Assembly (NCBI GenBank): GCA_965261955.1
Contig: CBDHEM010000069.1
Coordinates: forward strand, 1,178,001 to 1,242,000
Reading direction: 5' to 3'
Origin: JABAAI01 sp965261955
Lineage (GTDB): Bacteria; Spirochaetota; Leptospiria; Leptospirales; Leptonemataceae
Length of the DNA stretch: 64,000 bases
Shown here: positions 1-8,934 of the stretch, piece by piece
How the letters are laid out: every line of letters starts with the position of its first letter
Numbering within the stretch: the first letter of the stretch is position 1
Made by a program: the position numbers and the translations under genes
Notes under the pieces: model-generated
What the model saw: the letters and a program-made list of their open reading frames with translations, nothing else
Databases searched by the model: none
What the model was told of the DNA's origin: nothing

Positions 1-44
1 TTTAGTGCTTTAATCATGAAATAATTATGGAAATAATTAAATAA

Positions 45-659
45 ATGGCACGCTACAGGGGGCCCCGCTTACGAAAGGTGCGTCGTTTAGGCGTTCTACT
101 TGCAGGTCTCACACGTAAATCAGCGCAGAAACGCACCTATCCTCCGGGTCAAGGTGCACAAAATCGACGCACTCGCTTTAGTGAATACCGCAGAAGGCTT
201 TCTGAAAAGCAAAAGGTTCGTTTTAACTATGGCTTAAATGAGACACAGCTAAAGGGCATCATGATTGAGGCCAAAAATGCCCGTGAGCCCACGGGCCTTG
301 TCCTCTTGCGGCTCATAGAACAGCGTTTGGACAATATTATCTTTCGTCTCTCGTTAGCCCCGACTATACCTTCCGCACGTCAGTTGGTTGTTCATGGTCA
401 TATTCTAGTGGATGGAGAGCGTGTAAATATTCCTAGCTATCGTGTGCGATGTGGACAAAAGATATCTCTTCGTGAAAAAAGCCATAAAATGAATACAGTG
501 CTTTCTTCTATGGCGCAGCCCTCCTTGCGTTTACCACCTTTTTTAGTTTTTGATCCAACTCTTTTTGAAGGCAAGATGGAATCCTTACCCACACGAGATG
601 ATGTTCCTATACAAGTCGATGATCAACTAGTTGTAGAATACTACTCTCAACGTATGTAA
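45..659 (+). CDS. rpsD: 30S ribosomal protein S4
   Basis: Primary 16S rRNA-binding protein of the small subunit. The 204-residue product has the usual S4 length. It opens MARYRGPRLRKVRRLG, has the QKVRFNYGLNETQLKG segment near residue 57, and carries the S4 RNA-binding module (RLDNIIFRLSLAPTIPSARQ, residues about 93-112, followed by VVHGHILVDGERVNIPSY). It ends with the typical VEYYSQRM. A GGAAATAATTAAATAA leader precedes the ATG; only the GGA could act as a ribosome binding site. The gene is not next to other ribosomal protein genes on its downstream side: a convergent glycosyltransferase gene follows a terminator-like hairpin. Identification is secure. Confidence 0.97.
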   Translation: MARYRGPRLRKVRRLGVLLAGLTRKSAQKRTYPPGQGAQNRRTRFSEYRRRLSEKQKVRFNYGLNETQLKGIMIEAKNAREPTGLVLLRLIEQRLDNIIFRLSLAPTIPSARQLVVHGHILVDGERVNIPSYRVRCGQKISLREKSHKMNTVLSSMAQPSLRLPPFLVFDPTLFEGKMESLPTRDDVPIQVDDQLVVEYYSQRM

Positions 660-700
660 GGGCGGGGATTTCGCTATAGCTATAATACTATCTCTCACTA

Positions 701-728
701 TGAGGCCATTCTGTATGGCTCATTTTTT
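701..728 (+). terminator. Rho-independent terminator after rpsD
   Basis: A stem TGAGGCCAT / ATGGCTCA (one bulged G) with a TCTGT loop is followed directly by six T residues. It lies 40 bases after the rpsD stop, so it probably ends the rpsD transcript before the convergent gene. Confidence 0.75.
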
Positions 729-852
729 GGGACACCCTTCAGGTCACTGCATTTTCTCTATTTCTCCAGATGACCCCCCCACTTTTTGCTTAGCCGTTAT
801 CCAAAGTTTTTTTATCTTTGCACCTCTTTGCAATCAAAATTGATCTTGGCTC

Positions 853-1947
853 CTATTGACAAATTGTTTTTACTTTTTCCCAAACCTCATCCACCGATAT
901 CCACGACATACAAGCCATGTCTTTCCGATAACATTTTTTATCACCCCGCAAAGAGCAAGGGCGACAAGGCAAAGCAGAATGAGAAATCTGCACTATATTT
1001 TGCGGGTTTTGCCCATAAGAACTGTAACCAGCATAGGGGTGACTAGGTCCCCAAAGAGAAATCACGTCATTGCCAAGAAGGGACGCTAAATGCATATAGA
1101 GAGAATCCATACTCACAAAAACATCCATTTGTGCTAAAATAGCCATTTCTGTTTTAGAGGCTATACTGGCTGGAATCGCCACCGCTTTTGGTGATTCCCT
1201 CTGTAAAGCCTGAATATCTTTTTTGATGCTTCTATTGGGCAGTCGGCCACCAAATAGAAAAACAATGGCTCCTAGCTCTTTTTGTACTCTTTCAATGAAT
1301 TCTTTTGTTTTCGGCATAGGCCAATTTTTTTCGGGATGGGGAGTAAAAGGTGCTATACCAACCCAAGATACTCTATCAACAGTTAGGTTACGTTTTTTAA
1401 AAAAGGCAAATGCATTGGCGCGAGAATGGGTATCTAAATTGATCCAAGCTTCCTTGCTTTTTTGATTTTGTGGGAGCAGAGGCCTTTCTATTCCGGCTTG
1501 AAAGAATGCATCAAAATAACGACCCACTATGTGAGGGAGTTGTTCTGTTTTTTTTCGTCTACTCGTCCAAAAGTAAAGCCGTCGCGTGAGAAGATATTCT
1601 TTTCTTTTGTTTGAACGAAATTTTCGAATAAAAAGACCGGTAAACAAAAACAAAAATCGTAATGAAAATGTCCCTAGGTCTCCATGAAAATCTATACCAT
1701 TTGTGAAAGGGCCAATTTTATACAGTTCTGTAAATAAACGATAGACCCCCAAGAGAGCTCGATATTTCCCATTACGAGAAATGGGGATAACATGAACGCT
1801 AGGTATATTATAAAAAAAAGATTCACAACGAGAAGAACAAAGTACTGTAAAAGTCAATTTGCTATTGTGACGAACCAGCAACTGCAAGACAGGCACAAGT
1901 AAAGCAACCTCTTCTTCCCTTCCAAAACAAAACAATAAAAAACGCAT
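853..1947 (-). CDS. Glycosyltransferase family 9 (heptosyltransferase-like)
   Basis: Predicted ADP-heptose or related sugar transferase for lipopolysaccharide core synthesis at the inner face of the cytoplasmic membrane. The 364-residue protein has the GT9 layout. The N-terminal Rossmann half opens MRFLLFCFGREEEVALLVPV. The C-terminal half has the donor-binding signature VGIAPFTPHPEKNWP (about residue 195), and the characteristic MDSLYMHLASLLG...ISLWGPSHP stretch (about residues 280-305) where GT9 enzymes carry the D-(S)-x-x-x-H-x-A motif. The C-terminal PCRPCSLRGDKKCYRKDMAC cysteine cluster is also usual in WaaF/RfaF-like members. It is the last gene of a minus-strand run after proC, with a 26-base gap. 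The exact sugar cannot be deduced. Confidence 0.9.
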   Translation of the reverse strand: MRFLLFCFGREEEVALLVPVLQLLVRHNSKLTFTVLCSSRCESFFYNIPSVHVIPISRNGKYRALLGVYRLFTELYKIGPFTNGIDFHGDLGTFSLRFLFLFTGLFIRKFRSNKRKEYLLTRRLYFWTSRRKKTEQLPHIVGRYFDAFFQAGIERPLLPQNQKSKEAWINLDTHSRANAFAFFKKRNLTVDRVSWVGIAPFTPHPEKNWPMPKTKEFIERVQKELGAIVFLFGGRLPNRSIKKDIQALQRESPKAVAIPASIASKTEMAILAQMDVFVSMDSLYMHLASLLGNDVISLWGPSHPYAGYSSYGQNPQNIVQISHSALPCRPCSLRGDKKCYRKDMACMSWISVDEVWEKVKTICQ

Positions 1948-1973
1948 TTAACCTACTTCCCGAAAATCACATC

Positions 1974-2792
1974 TTAGCTAGAAGCTTCTAATTCTCGACT
2001 ACGCTTTGCCGATTTTTTCATAGCCGACTTGAGTATAGTGTGAAAGTGATTTTCGTCTAGAAATTCCAAAGCGGCTTGGGTCGTACCTCCTCGGGAAGCC
2101 ACTTGTTTACAAAGGCTACTGGGCTCTATGGCCTTTTCTTGTATCAACTCCACAGTCCCCTTCATGGTCTGTAAAGCTAGCGCCAAAGATCTTTCGTGAG
2201 ATAAACCCAGCTCCATTGCTCCATCCACACAAGCCTGTAAAAAACTTGCGACAAGGGCTGGACCTGAACCACTCAGGGCTGTAATGGCGTGCATATCATC
2301 TTCACTTTGAATAGCAAAAGCAGGGCCAATTTGAGAAAAGAGGGCTAGCGTTTTTTGGAGCAGAGTTTTTTCCTCACAATAAATGGCGCTGGGAGAATGC
2401 CCTATAGACACCGCCAAATTTGGCATCACTCTTGCAAAAAAAGAGCGATTTATCCCCATTACAGAGCAAAGTCGTTCCACAGAAATACCCGCCATTATAG
2501 AAATATATTGCTTACTTCCTGCTAAACTCCTAACGGCTTGGGACATATTTTGTGGTTTCACACAAAAAATAATAATATCAGATTGTGCTTCTAGATCTTT
2601 TGCATCCCTTGTAAAATGTATCCTTTCAAAAGTTCTGGGTAATTCATGGGACGCTGCATTTATATTGGGATCAAAGGCTAGGATTTCTGCATAATCGTGG
2701 GAATGTAACAAAGCCAGTGCAATGGCACTCCCCATTTTACCTAAACCTAAAAAACCAATTTTTTGTTTCCCTTGTTTTGTCATGGATACCAT
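1974..2792 (-). CDS. proC: Pyrroline-5-carboxylate reductase
   Basis: Catalyses the NAD(P)H-dependent last step of proline synthesis. The N terminus has the dinucleotide fold KIGFLGLGKMGSAIALAL. The C-terminal dimerisation domain has the family signature ALSGSGPALVASFLQA followed by ALQTMKGTVELI and VASRGGTTQAALEFL. The frame is open back to 2888, but that would overlap ddl by 59 bases and add 32 residues before the Rossmann strand. I therefore place the start at 2792 (alternative 2783). Neither has a strong ribosome binding site. It lies between ddl and the GT9 gene on the same strand. Confidence 0.93.
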   Translation of the reverse strand: MVSMTKQGKQKIGFLGLGKMGSAIALALLHSHDYAEILAFDPNINAASHELPRTFERIHFTRDAKDLEAQSDIIIFCVKPQNMSQAVRSLAGSKQYISIMAGISVERLCSVMGINRSFFARVMPNLAVSIGHSPSAIYCEEKTLLQKTLALFSQIGPAFAIQSEDDMHAITALSGSGPALVASFLQACVDGAMELGLSHERSLALALQTMKGTVELIQEKAIEPSSLCKQVASRGGTTQAALEFLDENHFHTILKSAMKKSAKRSRELEASS

Positions 2793-2829
2793 AAAATAGT
2801 ATATGAAATTTACCGTAAACCCGGCCGGA

Positions 2830-4008
2830 TCAAAAAGCTTTTTGTCTGAGTTTTTTATTTTGAGAAAAGCGATCCCAAGACAAAGCAATCAAGCACCCCA
2901 AAAGTTGAGATAGAGAAAGACCGCTTTTAGACCAAAGTCCGGGATACATACTGATATCTGTGAACCCGGGCATGGTGTTTACCTCATTTACATACACACA
3001 GCCACTCTTATCTAAGAACAAATCAACTCTAGCGAGACCTTCCATTCCCAATAGCCTATATGTTTGTAGAGCTACATCTTGTAATTTATGGACCTCGCCC
3101 TCCTCTAATTTTGCTGGCAAATGCAATTCCACAGCATTATTATCTAGATACTTAGCGTCATAGGAGTAAAATTTTTTATGATGGGAACGGGAATGGGAAA
3201 GGACGATCTCTCCAATACAAGAAGCTTGTATTTCATCATTGCCCAACACCGCACATTCTAACTCACGACCCACAATGTTTTCTTCAATAATCACTTTATG
3301 ATCGTAAGAAAAGGCATCACATACGGCTACTTTCAGATCCTCTTCTTTTTCTATACGATGAATACCAACAGACGACCCTTGATTAGCTGGTTTCACATAA
3401 ACAGGAAAACCAAGTTTTTCTCGAACTTGGTCCATTTCAAAATGTTCCTTATCATAGGAATGTACCGTAAGAAACTTAGCTATAGCCACATGCCCTTGCA
3501 AAAGACGCTTCATAATTTCTTTATCCATTCCTATCCCAGAAGCCAAAACACCTCCCCCCACAAAAGGCACATCCATTTGTTGTAAAAAACCTTGCACACT
3601 ACCATCTTCCCCATATGGGCCATGCAAAACAGGAAAAACGAGGTCTATTTGTAATGACTTTTCATCCTTCCCTTTTCCTTGCAAACAAAAGGGGTTGCTT
3701 TGCCCGGGTCGAAAAAATACACTTTGCCCGCTTCCTTTTTCCAACTCTGCCGGTAGTGATAAAGAAGAAGCGGACTCTTTCTTAGCCAAGACGGATTTCC
3801 AATCTGGGATGTAAATCCATTCTCCTTTACGCGTAATCCCAATGGCTAAAACTTCACTGATAGTCACGCCAGAAGATAAATTTGTTTTTTGATCACACAA
3901 AAGACTCAAGGCTTGGAGAATATTATAAGCAGAAAGTATAGATATCTCATGCTCAGTAGAACGTCCTCCAAAAAGGATGGCAATTCGTAAGTTATCCGGT
4001 TGTTTCAT
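2830..4008 (-). CDS. ddl: D-alanine--D-alanine ligase
   Basis: ATP-dependent ligase that makes D-Ala-D-Ala for peptidoglycan precursors in the cytoplasm. The 392-residue protein opens with RIAILFGGRSTEHEISILSA, has the second signature VLHGPYGEDGSVQGFLQ (about residue 130) and GFPVYVKPANQGSSVGIHRI (about residue 205). It carries the ATP-grasp C-terminal core EGLARVDLFLDKSGCVYVNE with VNTMPGFTDISMYPGLW, where Asp and Glu bind magnesium. It is on the long side for the family because of an insertion near residues 60-120. It is in the rnhB-ddl-proC run. Confidence 0.96.
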   Translation of the reverse strand: MKQPDNLRIAILFGGRSTEHEISILSAYNILQALSLLCDQKTNLSSGVTISEVLAIGITRKGEWIYIPDWKSVLAKKESASSLSLPAELEKGSGQSVFFRPGQSNPFCLQGKGKDEKSLQIDLVFPVLHGPYGEDGSVQGFLQQMDVPFVGGGVLASGIGMDKEIMKRLLQGHVAIAKFLTVHSYDKEHFEMDQVREKLGFPVYVKPANQGSSVGIHRIEKEEDLKVAVCDAFSYDHKVIIEENIVGRELECAVLGNDEIQASCIGEIVLSHSRSHHKKFYSYDAKYLDNNAVELHLPAKLEEGEVHKLQDVALQTYRLLGMEGLARVDLFLDKSGCVYVNEVNTMPGFTDISMYPGLWSKSGLSLSQLLGCLIALSWDRFSQNKKLRQKAF

Positions 4009-4046
4009 GCTCTTTTACTCATCACCCATTACATACAAAGCCTCAT

Positions 4047-4706
4047 TTATTCCTTAGCACCATAAGATAGGCGATGGAAGCCAGACATACCTATTTTTTT
4101 TATTTGCTTGCGATGACTCAGTGTCGGATAGCCTTTATTTTTTTCCCATGTATAAGCCGGAAAGAGTTTGGCAAGTTTGCCCATTCTTTTATCTCTATCT
4201 ACTTTTGCAATAATAGACGCTGCGGCTATGCTAAAGACACGACTATCTCCTTTAATTATCGAAACATAAGGTACAAAAGGAAAAATTTGTTTGAGTAAAG
4301 GTAAACGAAAATTCCCATCGACTAACAAATGCAATTGTGCAAAGTAACGGGTGTGTAAACGTCTAACTAGGCATACAATTCCGTATTCTGTTGCTTTATT
4401 TATATTCATACGATCGATATGGCGATTAGATATATAAACGGTTTCTGCAAAAACAGCCCACTTCCGTATATGAAAATAACAATTTTCTCTTTGCTTTGCA
4501 GTCAATTTCTTCGAGTCATCTACATTTTTTAAGAAATGTAAATCATCGCACTGCCTTTGTGAAAACAAACAAGAAGGAAAAACAACAGCACTCACAGCCA
4601 CCGGTCCAGATAGCGAACCCCTTCCTGCTTCATCTATACCCACAACAGCTCTAGCCTGCTTACTACGATAATAGAGAAATTTTTCTAACCAGCCCTTCAT
4701 GTGCAA
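4047..4706 (-). CDS. rnhB: Ribonuclease HII
   Basis: Cleaves the RNA strand of RNA-DNA hybrids and removes misincorporated ribonucleotides. The 219-residue protein has the RNase HII signature VGIDEAGRGSLSGPVAVSAV, with the catalytic Asp-Glu pair near residues 24-25. It also has DDSKKLTAKQRE, the LLVDGNFRLPL strand with the third acidic residue, and the ASIIAKVDRDKRM helix with a further catalytic Asp. The alternative start two codons in (4700) cannot be excluded. A copy of the small inverted-repeat element lies directly upstream. Confidence 0.96.
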   Translation of the reverse strand: MHMKGWLEKFLYYRSKQARAVVGIDEAGRGSLSGPVAVSAVVFPSCLFSQRQCDDLHFLKNVDDSKKLTAKQRENCYFHIRKWAVFAETVYISNRHIDRMNINKATEYGIVCLVRRLHTRYFAQLHLLVDGNFRLPLLKQIFPFVPYVSIIKGDSRVFSIAAASIIAKVDRDKRMGKLAKLFPAYTWEKNKGYPTLSHRKQIKKIGMSGFHRLSYGAKE

Positions 4707-4756
4707 CAGCTTTATTCAAAGTAAGCCCAAGAATGAGCCCAAGAGTAAGTCAAAGA

Positions 4757-4862
4757 GGAGTGTTGCAAAACGTAAACAAAGACAAACAAAATGCCGTGAA
4801 ACGCTGATTTGAATCATTCTAGAGCTTCAACTTTTTATTTTTTTGTATTCCGTAGCGGTCCC
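4757..4862 (+). mobile_element. Small inverted-repeat element, copy 1
   Basis: A 106-bp non-coding element that begins GTGTTGCAAAACG and ends TGTATTCCGTAGCGGTCCC. It shares the interior ATGCCGTGAAACGCTGATTTGAATCATT with the copy at 31517 (long shared segment at 4791-4818). See the finding on the dispersed element family. It lies between rplS and rnhB. Confidence 0.75.
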
Positions 4863-4923
4863 AAAAGAGCTTATCTTTTGATAAGCTTCTAAGATTTAAG
4901 AACAGATCGAATGGAATTCGTTT

Positions 4924-5829
4924 CTATTTTTTTTTGCTTTTTTTTGTCTTTTTCTTTCCGACTTTCTTTCCGATTTTTTTACCGATTTTTTTTGCAGAAG
5001 CCTTCTTCTTTGTGGTTTTCTTTGCGATCGCTTTTTTACTGACTTTTTTAGCTATCTTTTTGACCGGCGCGACACGAGATTCTTTTTCTTTCTTCTTTTT
5101 CATTTTTTGGGCCGTTTTCTTTTTCACAGTTTTAGAGGTCTTCAAATCTTTCTTTGAAGCAGTATCACTTTTTCCAGAAGCGGAAATAGACGTTTGTGAA
5201 GAAATATCTTCTTTCTCTTTATCAGAAACAAGCGTGGAGACAGTATGTGCTTTTGACGTTTTTTTAGCCTCTGCTTTATCAGTAATAGTGGGAATGGGCT
5301 TAAAGGCCTCTTTAATGCGACCCGCTTTACCTGATTTTTCCCGCAAATAGTACAAGCGAGCTCGACGAATACGCCCCTTACGGACCACACGAATTTCTTG
5401 AATAGAAGGGGAGTAATAAGGAAATATACGTTCCACACCAACGTCATGGCTGATTCTACGCACAATAAAATTCCGCCCGGAACCCTCTCCCCGTATGGCA
5501 ATCACAATACCCTCATAAACTTGGATACGCTCTTTTTCTCCTTCTCGAATACGAAAGTCCACACGAATAGTATCACCTACAGAAAAACTGACGTGTTTTT
5601 TTCGTAAGAAAGGAAGGTCTATGCTTGTTTGCACAATACCACCTTTCACACGTATATTTTGATAAGAAGGAATTTTTTCAGAAGGCTTTTCATTCTCAGT
5701 TTCCACTCCCTTTCCTTTTTCTCCACTTGCATCAGTGGGCGACCCCTCTGAAGAGGAAGCGGCAACAGATATGGTGTCGGGTTCTGCCGTTTGCACTTCT
5801 AATTTTTCTTTTTGTGTATCATTGCTCAT
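4924..5829 (-). CDS. rplS: 50S ribosomal protein L19 with N- and C-terminal extensions
   Basis: L19 sits at the 30S-50S interface. The conserved core is residues about 54-170 (IPSYQNIRVKGGIVQTSIDL; VGDTIRVDFRIREGEKERIQ; VYEGIVIAIRGEGSGRNFIV; ending RRARLYYLREKSGKAGRIKE). The protein is 301 residues, against about 115 for a usual L19. An acidic Ser/Glu-rich N extension of about 53 residues precedes the core. A C extension of about 130 residues follows it and ends in a Lys/Ala-rich tail (KKVSKKAIAKKTTKKK type) like histone H1. It is the last gene of the rpsP operon and overlaps trmD by 11 bases, which suggests translational coupling. Confidence 0.93.
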   Translation of the reverse strand: MSNDTQKEKLEVQTAEPDTISVAASSSEGSPTDASGEKGKGVETENEKPSEKIPSYQNIRVKGGIVQTSIDLPFLRKKHVSFSVGDTIRVDFRIREGEKERIQVYEGIVIAIRGEGSGRNFIVRRISHDVGVERIFPYYSPSIQEIRVVRKGRIRRARLYYLREKSGKAGRIKEAFKPIPTITDKAEAKKTSKAHTVSTLVSDKEKEDISSQTSISASGKSDTASKKDLKTSKTVKKKTAQKMKKKKEKESRVAPVKKIAKKVSKKAIAKKTTKKKASAKKIGKKIGKKVGKKKTKKSKKK

Positions 5830-6505
5830 TTTCCTGTACTCCCTGTATGTCTTTTCGTCTTTGGGTTATTTTTCGGCTCTCTTCTTGTCGCCATGCAGAA
5901 ATAGCCCCATGATTTCCACTTAAAAGCACCTTAGGCACCTCCCAACCCCGATATACAACGGGTCGAGTGTATTGCGGATATTCCAGTAAACCATTTTCCA
6001 TACTCTCTTCTCTCAAGCTTTCCTGTGTACCAACGTAACCGGGAAGAAGACGCGTTAAAGCCTCTATAAAACAAAGTGCTGGCAAATCACCAGAACCCAG
6101 AACAAAATCCCCCAAGGAAACCTGATAATCTACCAAGTTTCCTGCAACACGCTCATCAACGCCTTCAAAGTAACCACTAACTAAAGTGTAGCCTCTAGAC
6201 TGACTCACAAAGCGACGCACTTGGCTTTGGTCTAATTTACTCCCACGAGGAGTAAAAAGGACAACAGGTAATTTTTCCGGTAACGACCGCAAGGCCCTAT
6301 CTATAGGAGCAACCTGAAGCACCATACCCGGGCCACCTCCATATGGTGACTCATCCACTCTTCCCTTTCGTCTTTCACTGGCAAAGTCTCGTACTTGAAC
6401 CGTATGAATCTGAAACAAACCTTTTGCATAGGATTTTGCCGGCAAGCCTGTTTCTAGATAAGACTTATAACGTTCGGGAAAATGTGTGATTATCTGAAAA
6501 ATCAT
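5819..6505 (-). CDS. trmD: tRNA (guanine-37-N1) methyltransferase
   Basis: Methylates G37 next to the anticodon to prevent frameshifting. The 228-residue protein has the TrmD/SPOUT landmarks: VDESPYGGGPGMVLQVAPI (about residue 50), LVSGYFEGVDERV and SLGDFVLGSGDLPALCFIEA with the trefoil-knot S-adenosylmethionine site. LLPGYVGTQESLREESMENG follows, then YRGWEVPKVLLSGNHGAISA. Gene order rimM-trmD-rplS is the common bacterial one. It overlaps rplS by 11 bases. Confidence 0.97.
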   Translation of the reverse strand: MIFQIITHFPERYKSYLETGLPAKSYAKGLFQIHTVQVRDFASERRKGRVDESPYGGGPGMVLQVAPIDRALRSLPEKLPVVLFTPRGSKLDQSQVRRFVSQSRGYTLVSGYFEGVDERVAGNLVDYQVSLGDFVLGSGDLPALCFIEALTRLLPGYVGTQESLREESMENGLLEYPQYTRPVVYRGWEVPKVLLSGNHGAISAWRQEESRKITQRRKDIQGVQENEQ

Positions 6506-6514
6506 GGGGGATAG

Positions 6515-7315
6515 TTATAAAAAGTTAGAAAAGTGTGGAATTTCAATACAAGATGCTTCTCTATCTAGGCGGGCGTGTTCGGGCACATAAGGTACAAAGA
6601 CTTCTTTAGGGAGAGATTCTTTGGAAAGCATCTCTTTAGGAGGAAGCTCTTTGGGAAAAATTTCGTTGGAGACATGAGGGGGGACATGAGGGGGGACATG
6701 AGGGGGGACATGGAGGGGAACGGAGGAAAGCTTTTCATCGGTATTAGCTGTTGATAAATCCGGAAATGGCTCCAAAACTAAAATCCCATGGGCAGTGGTC
6801 TCAAAATAATCACTTACCCTAGCGACCATTCGACCACGGCTCATTACGGCAAGCCCTATAATTTCAAAGAAGTACGGCTCATTGTCATGGGAGCTATTGA
6901 TGAGTAGCTCGCGTTTCACATATATCCAAAAATCAGTCCCTTTTGGCATCTGTAGACTTTCTTTTTTTTTGATTTGGATGGGAGGGCTTTCTTTTTCTAA
7001 GTGCAGTTCAACAGAAACTTGCCCTTTATGATTATTACCCCAGATTTTCAATAATTTTGCCGGCCAAAGTAGCCCATGATGCGAAAGAGAGACATTCCTA
7101 GGAACTCCTAGGGATACAGATAACCTCTCTTTGTCCCCCTTCCATGTTTCTCCCAAAAGGAGAGCAATGCCAATTTCAGCAGGTAGATGTAAATCTAAAA
7201 GACCATCCCCCTTGAAAAGCAAACGGTAACAATTGCTTTCTCGCAGAGGCCTAAGAAGCCGAGCTAGAGCTATAACCTCATCCCCATCCATTACAGAGAA
7301 CTCACTCACATCCAC
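6515..7315 (-). CDS. rimM: Divergent RimM-type 16S rRNA maturation factor
   Basis: RimM binds S19 and helps 30S head assembly. I assign it from position (rpsP-khpA-this-trmD-rplS) and from faint family features. An N-terminal beta-barrel region opens EVIALARLLRPLRESNCYRL. A C-terminal PRC-like domain has YFFEIIGLAVMSRGRMVARV followed by ETTAHGILVLEPFP, then VFVPYVPEHARLDREASCIE and a hydrophobic end. At 266 residues it is about 90 longer than usual. The extra length is an insert between the last strands (about residues 193-240) made of a repeated HVPP unit and PKE-LxKE repeats. The DNA there is a 12-bp tandem repeat at 6665-6713. Homology is weak elsewhere, so the symbol is an inference. Confidence 0.75.
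   Translation of the reverse strand: MDVSEFSVMDGDEVIALARLLRPLRESNCYRLLFKGDGLLDLHLPAEIGIALLLGETWKGDKERLSVSLGVPRNVSLSHHGLLWPAKLLKIWGNNHKGQVSVELHLEKESPPIQIKKKESLQMPKGTDFWIYVKRELLINSSHDNEPYFFEIIGLAVMSRGRMVARVSDYFETTAHGILVLEPFPDLSTANTDEKLSSVPLHVPPHVPPHVPPHVSNEIFPKELPPKEMLSKESLPKEVFVPYVPEHARLDREASCIEIPHFSNFL
6665..6713 (-). repeat. 12-bp tandem repeat inside rimM
   Basis: About four copies of GGGGGGACATGA (plus strand). It encodes the repeated His-Val-Pro-Pro unit in the RimM insert. Because the unit is a multiple of three, copy-number change would keep the frame. Confidence 0.8.
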
Positions 7316-7473
7316 AGTAAAAGGCCGACATTGCCAAGCTCACACAGCAACACCACCTTGCCATTCTGCCACCTTGTCTGGATAATATTCAAGTGAACCC
7401 CTTAGAAATTTCCCACCCGACTGATCAAGCCCTGCCTTATGCAGATAAATTACGTAAAACGACTAGGAAACTC

Positions 7474-7731
7474 CTATTCTATAATTTCCAATACATAGCA
7501 TCCTTGTTTTTCTTCATCGTAAGAACAAGAACGCAATAGAGTTCGCAAAGAACGGACAATACTTCCTCCCCGGCCAATTACACGACTCAAATCTTCTTGT
7601 TCAACTCTTAGCTCAACAATCGTTTCTTCGCTACCGGAAATGATATCAATCTTTACGGCATCTGGATCGCGAACAAGGCTAGAGGCTACGTATCGCACGA
7701 GCTCTTCCGGACTTCCTATTTCTTGACTCAA
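7474..7731 (-). CDS. khpA: KH-domain RNA-binding protein KhpA (YlqC family)
   Basis: Small 85-residue protein with a single type II KH domain. The RNA-binding GxxG loop is in VIGRGGSIVRSLRTLL (residues about 52-67), preceded by VELRVEQEDLSR. The standard location between rpsP and rimM/trmD supports the call. In other bacteria KhpA pairs with KhpB and affects cell division and small RNAs; no such partner lies in this window. Confidence 0.93.
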   Translation of the reverse strand: MSQEIGSPEELVRYVASSLVRDPDAVKIDIISGSEETIVELRVEQEDLSRVIGRGGSIVRSLRTLLRSCSYDEEKQGCYVLEIIE

Positions 7732-7819
7732 TCGATTTACCTTCCCTATCCACTCTCTACGTTTCTATTTTATTTCTGTTCTGTGTCTCAAGATTTTTGT
7801 TATTGAATATACTAAAGAT

Positions 7820-8083
7820 CTATTTTTTTACCCTAGCTTTCTTTTCCATTAACCCATGCTTGGTTAGTATACTTTGAACTGTATCCGTAGGCAAAGCACC
7901 ACATTTCAGCCAATGCTCTATTCTTTCATTTTTAAGCACAACAGATTTTTTATAACCCACAGGATCATACGTACCCAGCCTCTCCAAAAAACGTCCATCT
8001 CTGGAGCGACGAGCATCCGCAGCTACAATCCGATAAAAGGGTCTCTTTTTTGTTCCAAATCTTTGTAAACGAATCTTCACCAT
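7820..8083 (-). CDS. rpsP: 30S ribosomal protein S16
   Basis: The 87-residue product begins MVKIRLQRFGTKKRPFYRIV, the standard S16 N terminus, and contains DARRSRDGRFLERLGTYDPV. The frame is open back to 8164, but the extra 27 residues do not fit the family, so I place the start at 8083. It is the first gene of the rpsP-khpA-rimM-trmD-rplS operon, diverging from frr. Confidence 0.96.
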   Translation of the reverse strand: MVKIRLQRFGTKKRPFYRIVAADARRSRDGRFLERLGTYDPVGYKKSVVLKNERIEHWLKCGALPTDTVQSILTKHGLMEKKARVKK

Positions 8084-8310
8084 GGGACCGTCACCATCAG
8101 GTAAAGAGCAAGAGAGGTCAATCAAAACATAAAGAAAAGACTTGCCAAGCTGTGAGAAAACCAAGCACTAGGAGCACTTGAAAATATTTAAATATATTCA
8201 CTAACAAAAATTTATTCGCCAAGACCATGAAACAAAGAGACCATGAGACGGGTAACAAAAAGTAAAAAATAAGATAGCAAAAAAGAATGTTTAGGAGCCA
8301 GTAGCTAGTT

Positions 8311-8892
8311 ATGAAAGAAAATCAAGACAATTCAGATGATATAAAAAACATACTCAATAAGGCACAAGAGCGTATGATAAAAACAGAAGGATCTTTTCAA
8401 AAAGATTTGAATAGCATACGTTCAACTCGGGCTTCTGCTTCCATGTTAGATCATGTCCAAGTGGATTACTATGAAACTCTGACCCCCCTGAATCAACTAG
8501 CCTCAATAGGTGTACCCGAGGCCCGCATGCTAATCATCACCCCGTATGATAAATCTGCCATAGGCGACATAGAAAAAGCTTTGCACAAAAGCGATATAGG
8601 CATCACTCCACAAAATGATGGGAATGTTATCCGTTTGGTTATGCCGGAATTGAGCACAGAACGACGCCAAGAGTTGGTCAAACAATTGAAGGGTCGCTTG
8701 GAAGAGGCGAGAGTTTCCTTGAGAAATATTAGACGAGATTCCAATGAAGATGTCAAAAAACTCAAGAGTGCGGGTCATTCCGAAGATGAAATCAAAGGCT
8801 ATCAAAATGAAGTGCAAAAACTAACGGATCGTTTTATCCAAAAATGTGAGGCTTTGGCTTCCTCTAAAGAAAAAAGCATACTTACCGTTTGA
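8311..8892 (+). CDS. frr: Ribosome recycling factor
   Basis: Works with EF-G to split the post-termination ribosome. The 193-residue protein shows the family signatures DLNSIRSTRASASMLDHVQV (about residue 30), PLNQLASIGVPEARMLIITP (about residue 60) and the long C-terminal helix with RNIRRDSNEDVKKL. An AGGAG sequence at 8292 is a plausible, rather distant ribosome binding site. It is the first gene of frr-uppS-cdsA-dxr. Confidence 0.97.
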   Translation: MKENQDNSDDIKNILNKAQERMIKTEGSFQKDLNSIRSTRASASMLDHVQVDYYETLTPLNQLASIGVPEARMLIITPYDKSAIGDIEKALHKSDIGITPQNDGNVIRLVMPELSTERRQELVKQLKGRLEEARVSLRNIRRDSNEDVKKLKSAGHSEDEIKGYQNEVQKLTDRFIQKCEALASSKEKSILTV

Positions 8893-8934
8893 TGGCGATA
8901 ATTTCACTCCTTTCTTGCTTAATTTTTGAACCAG

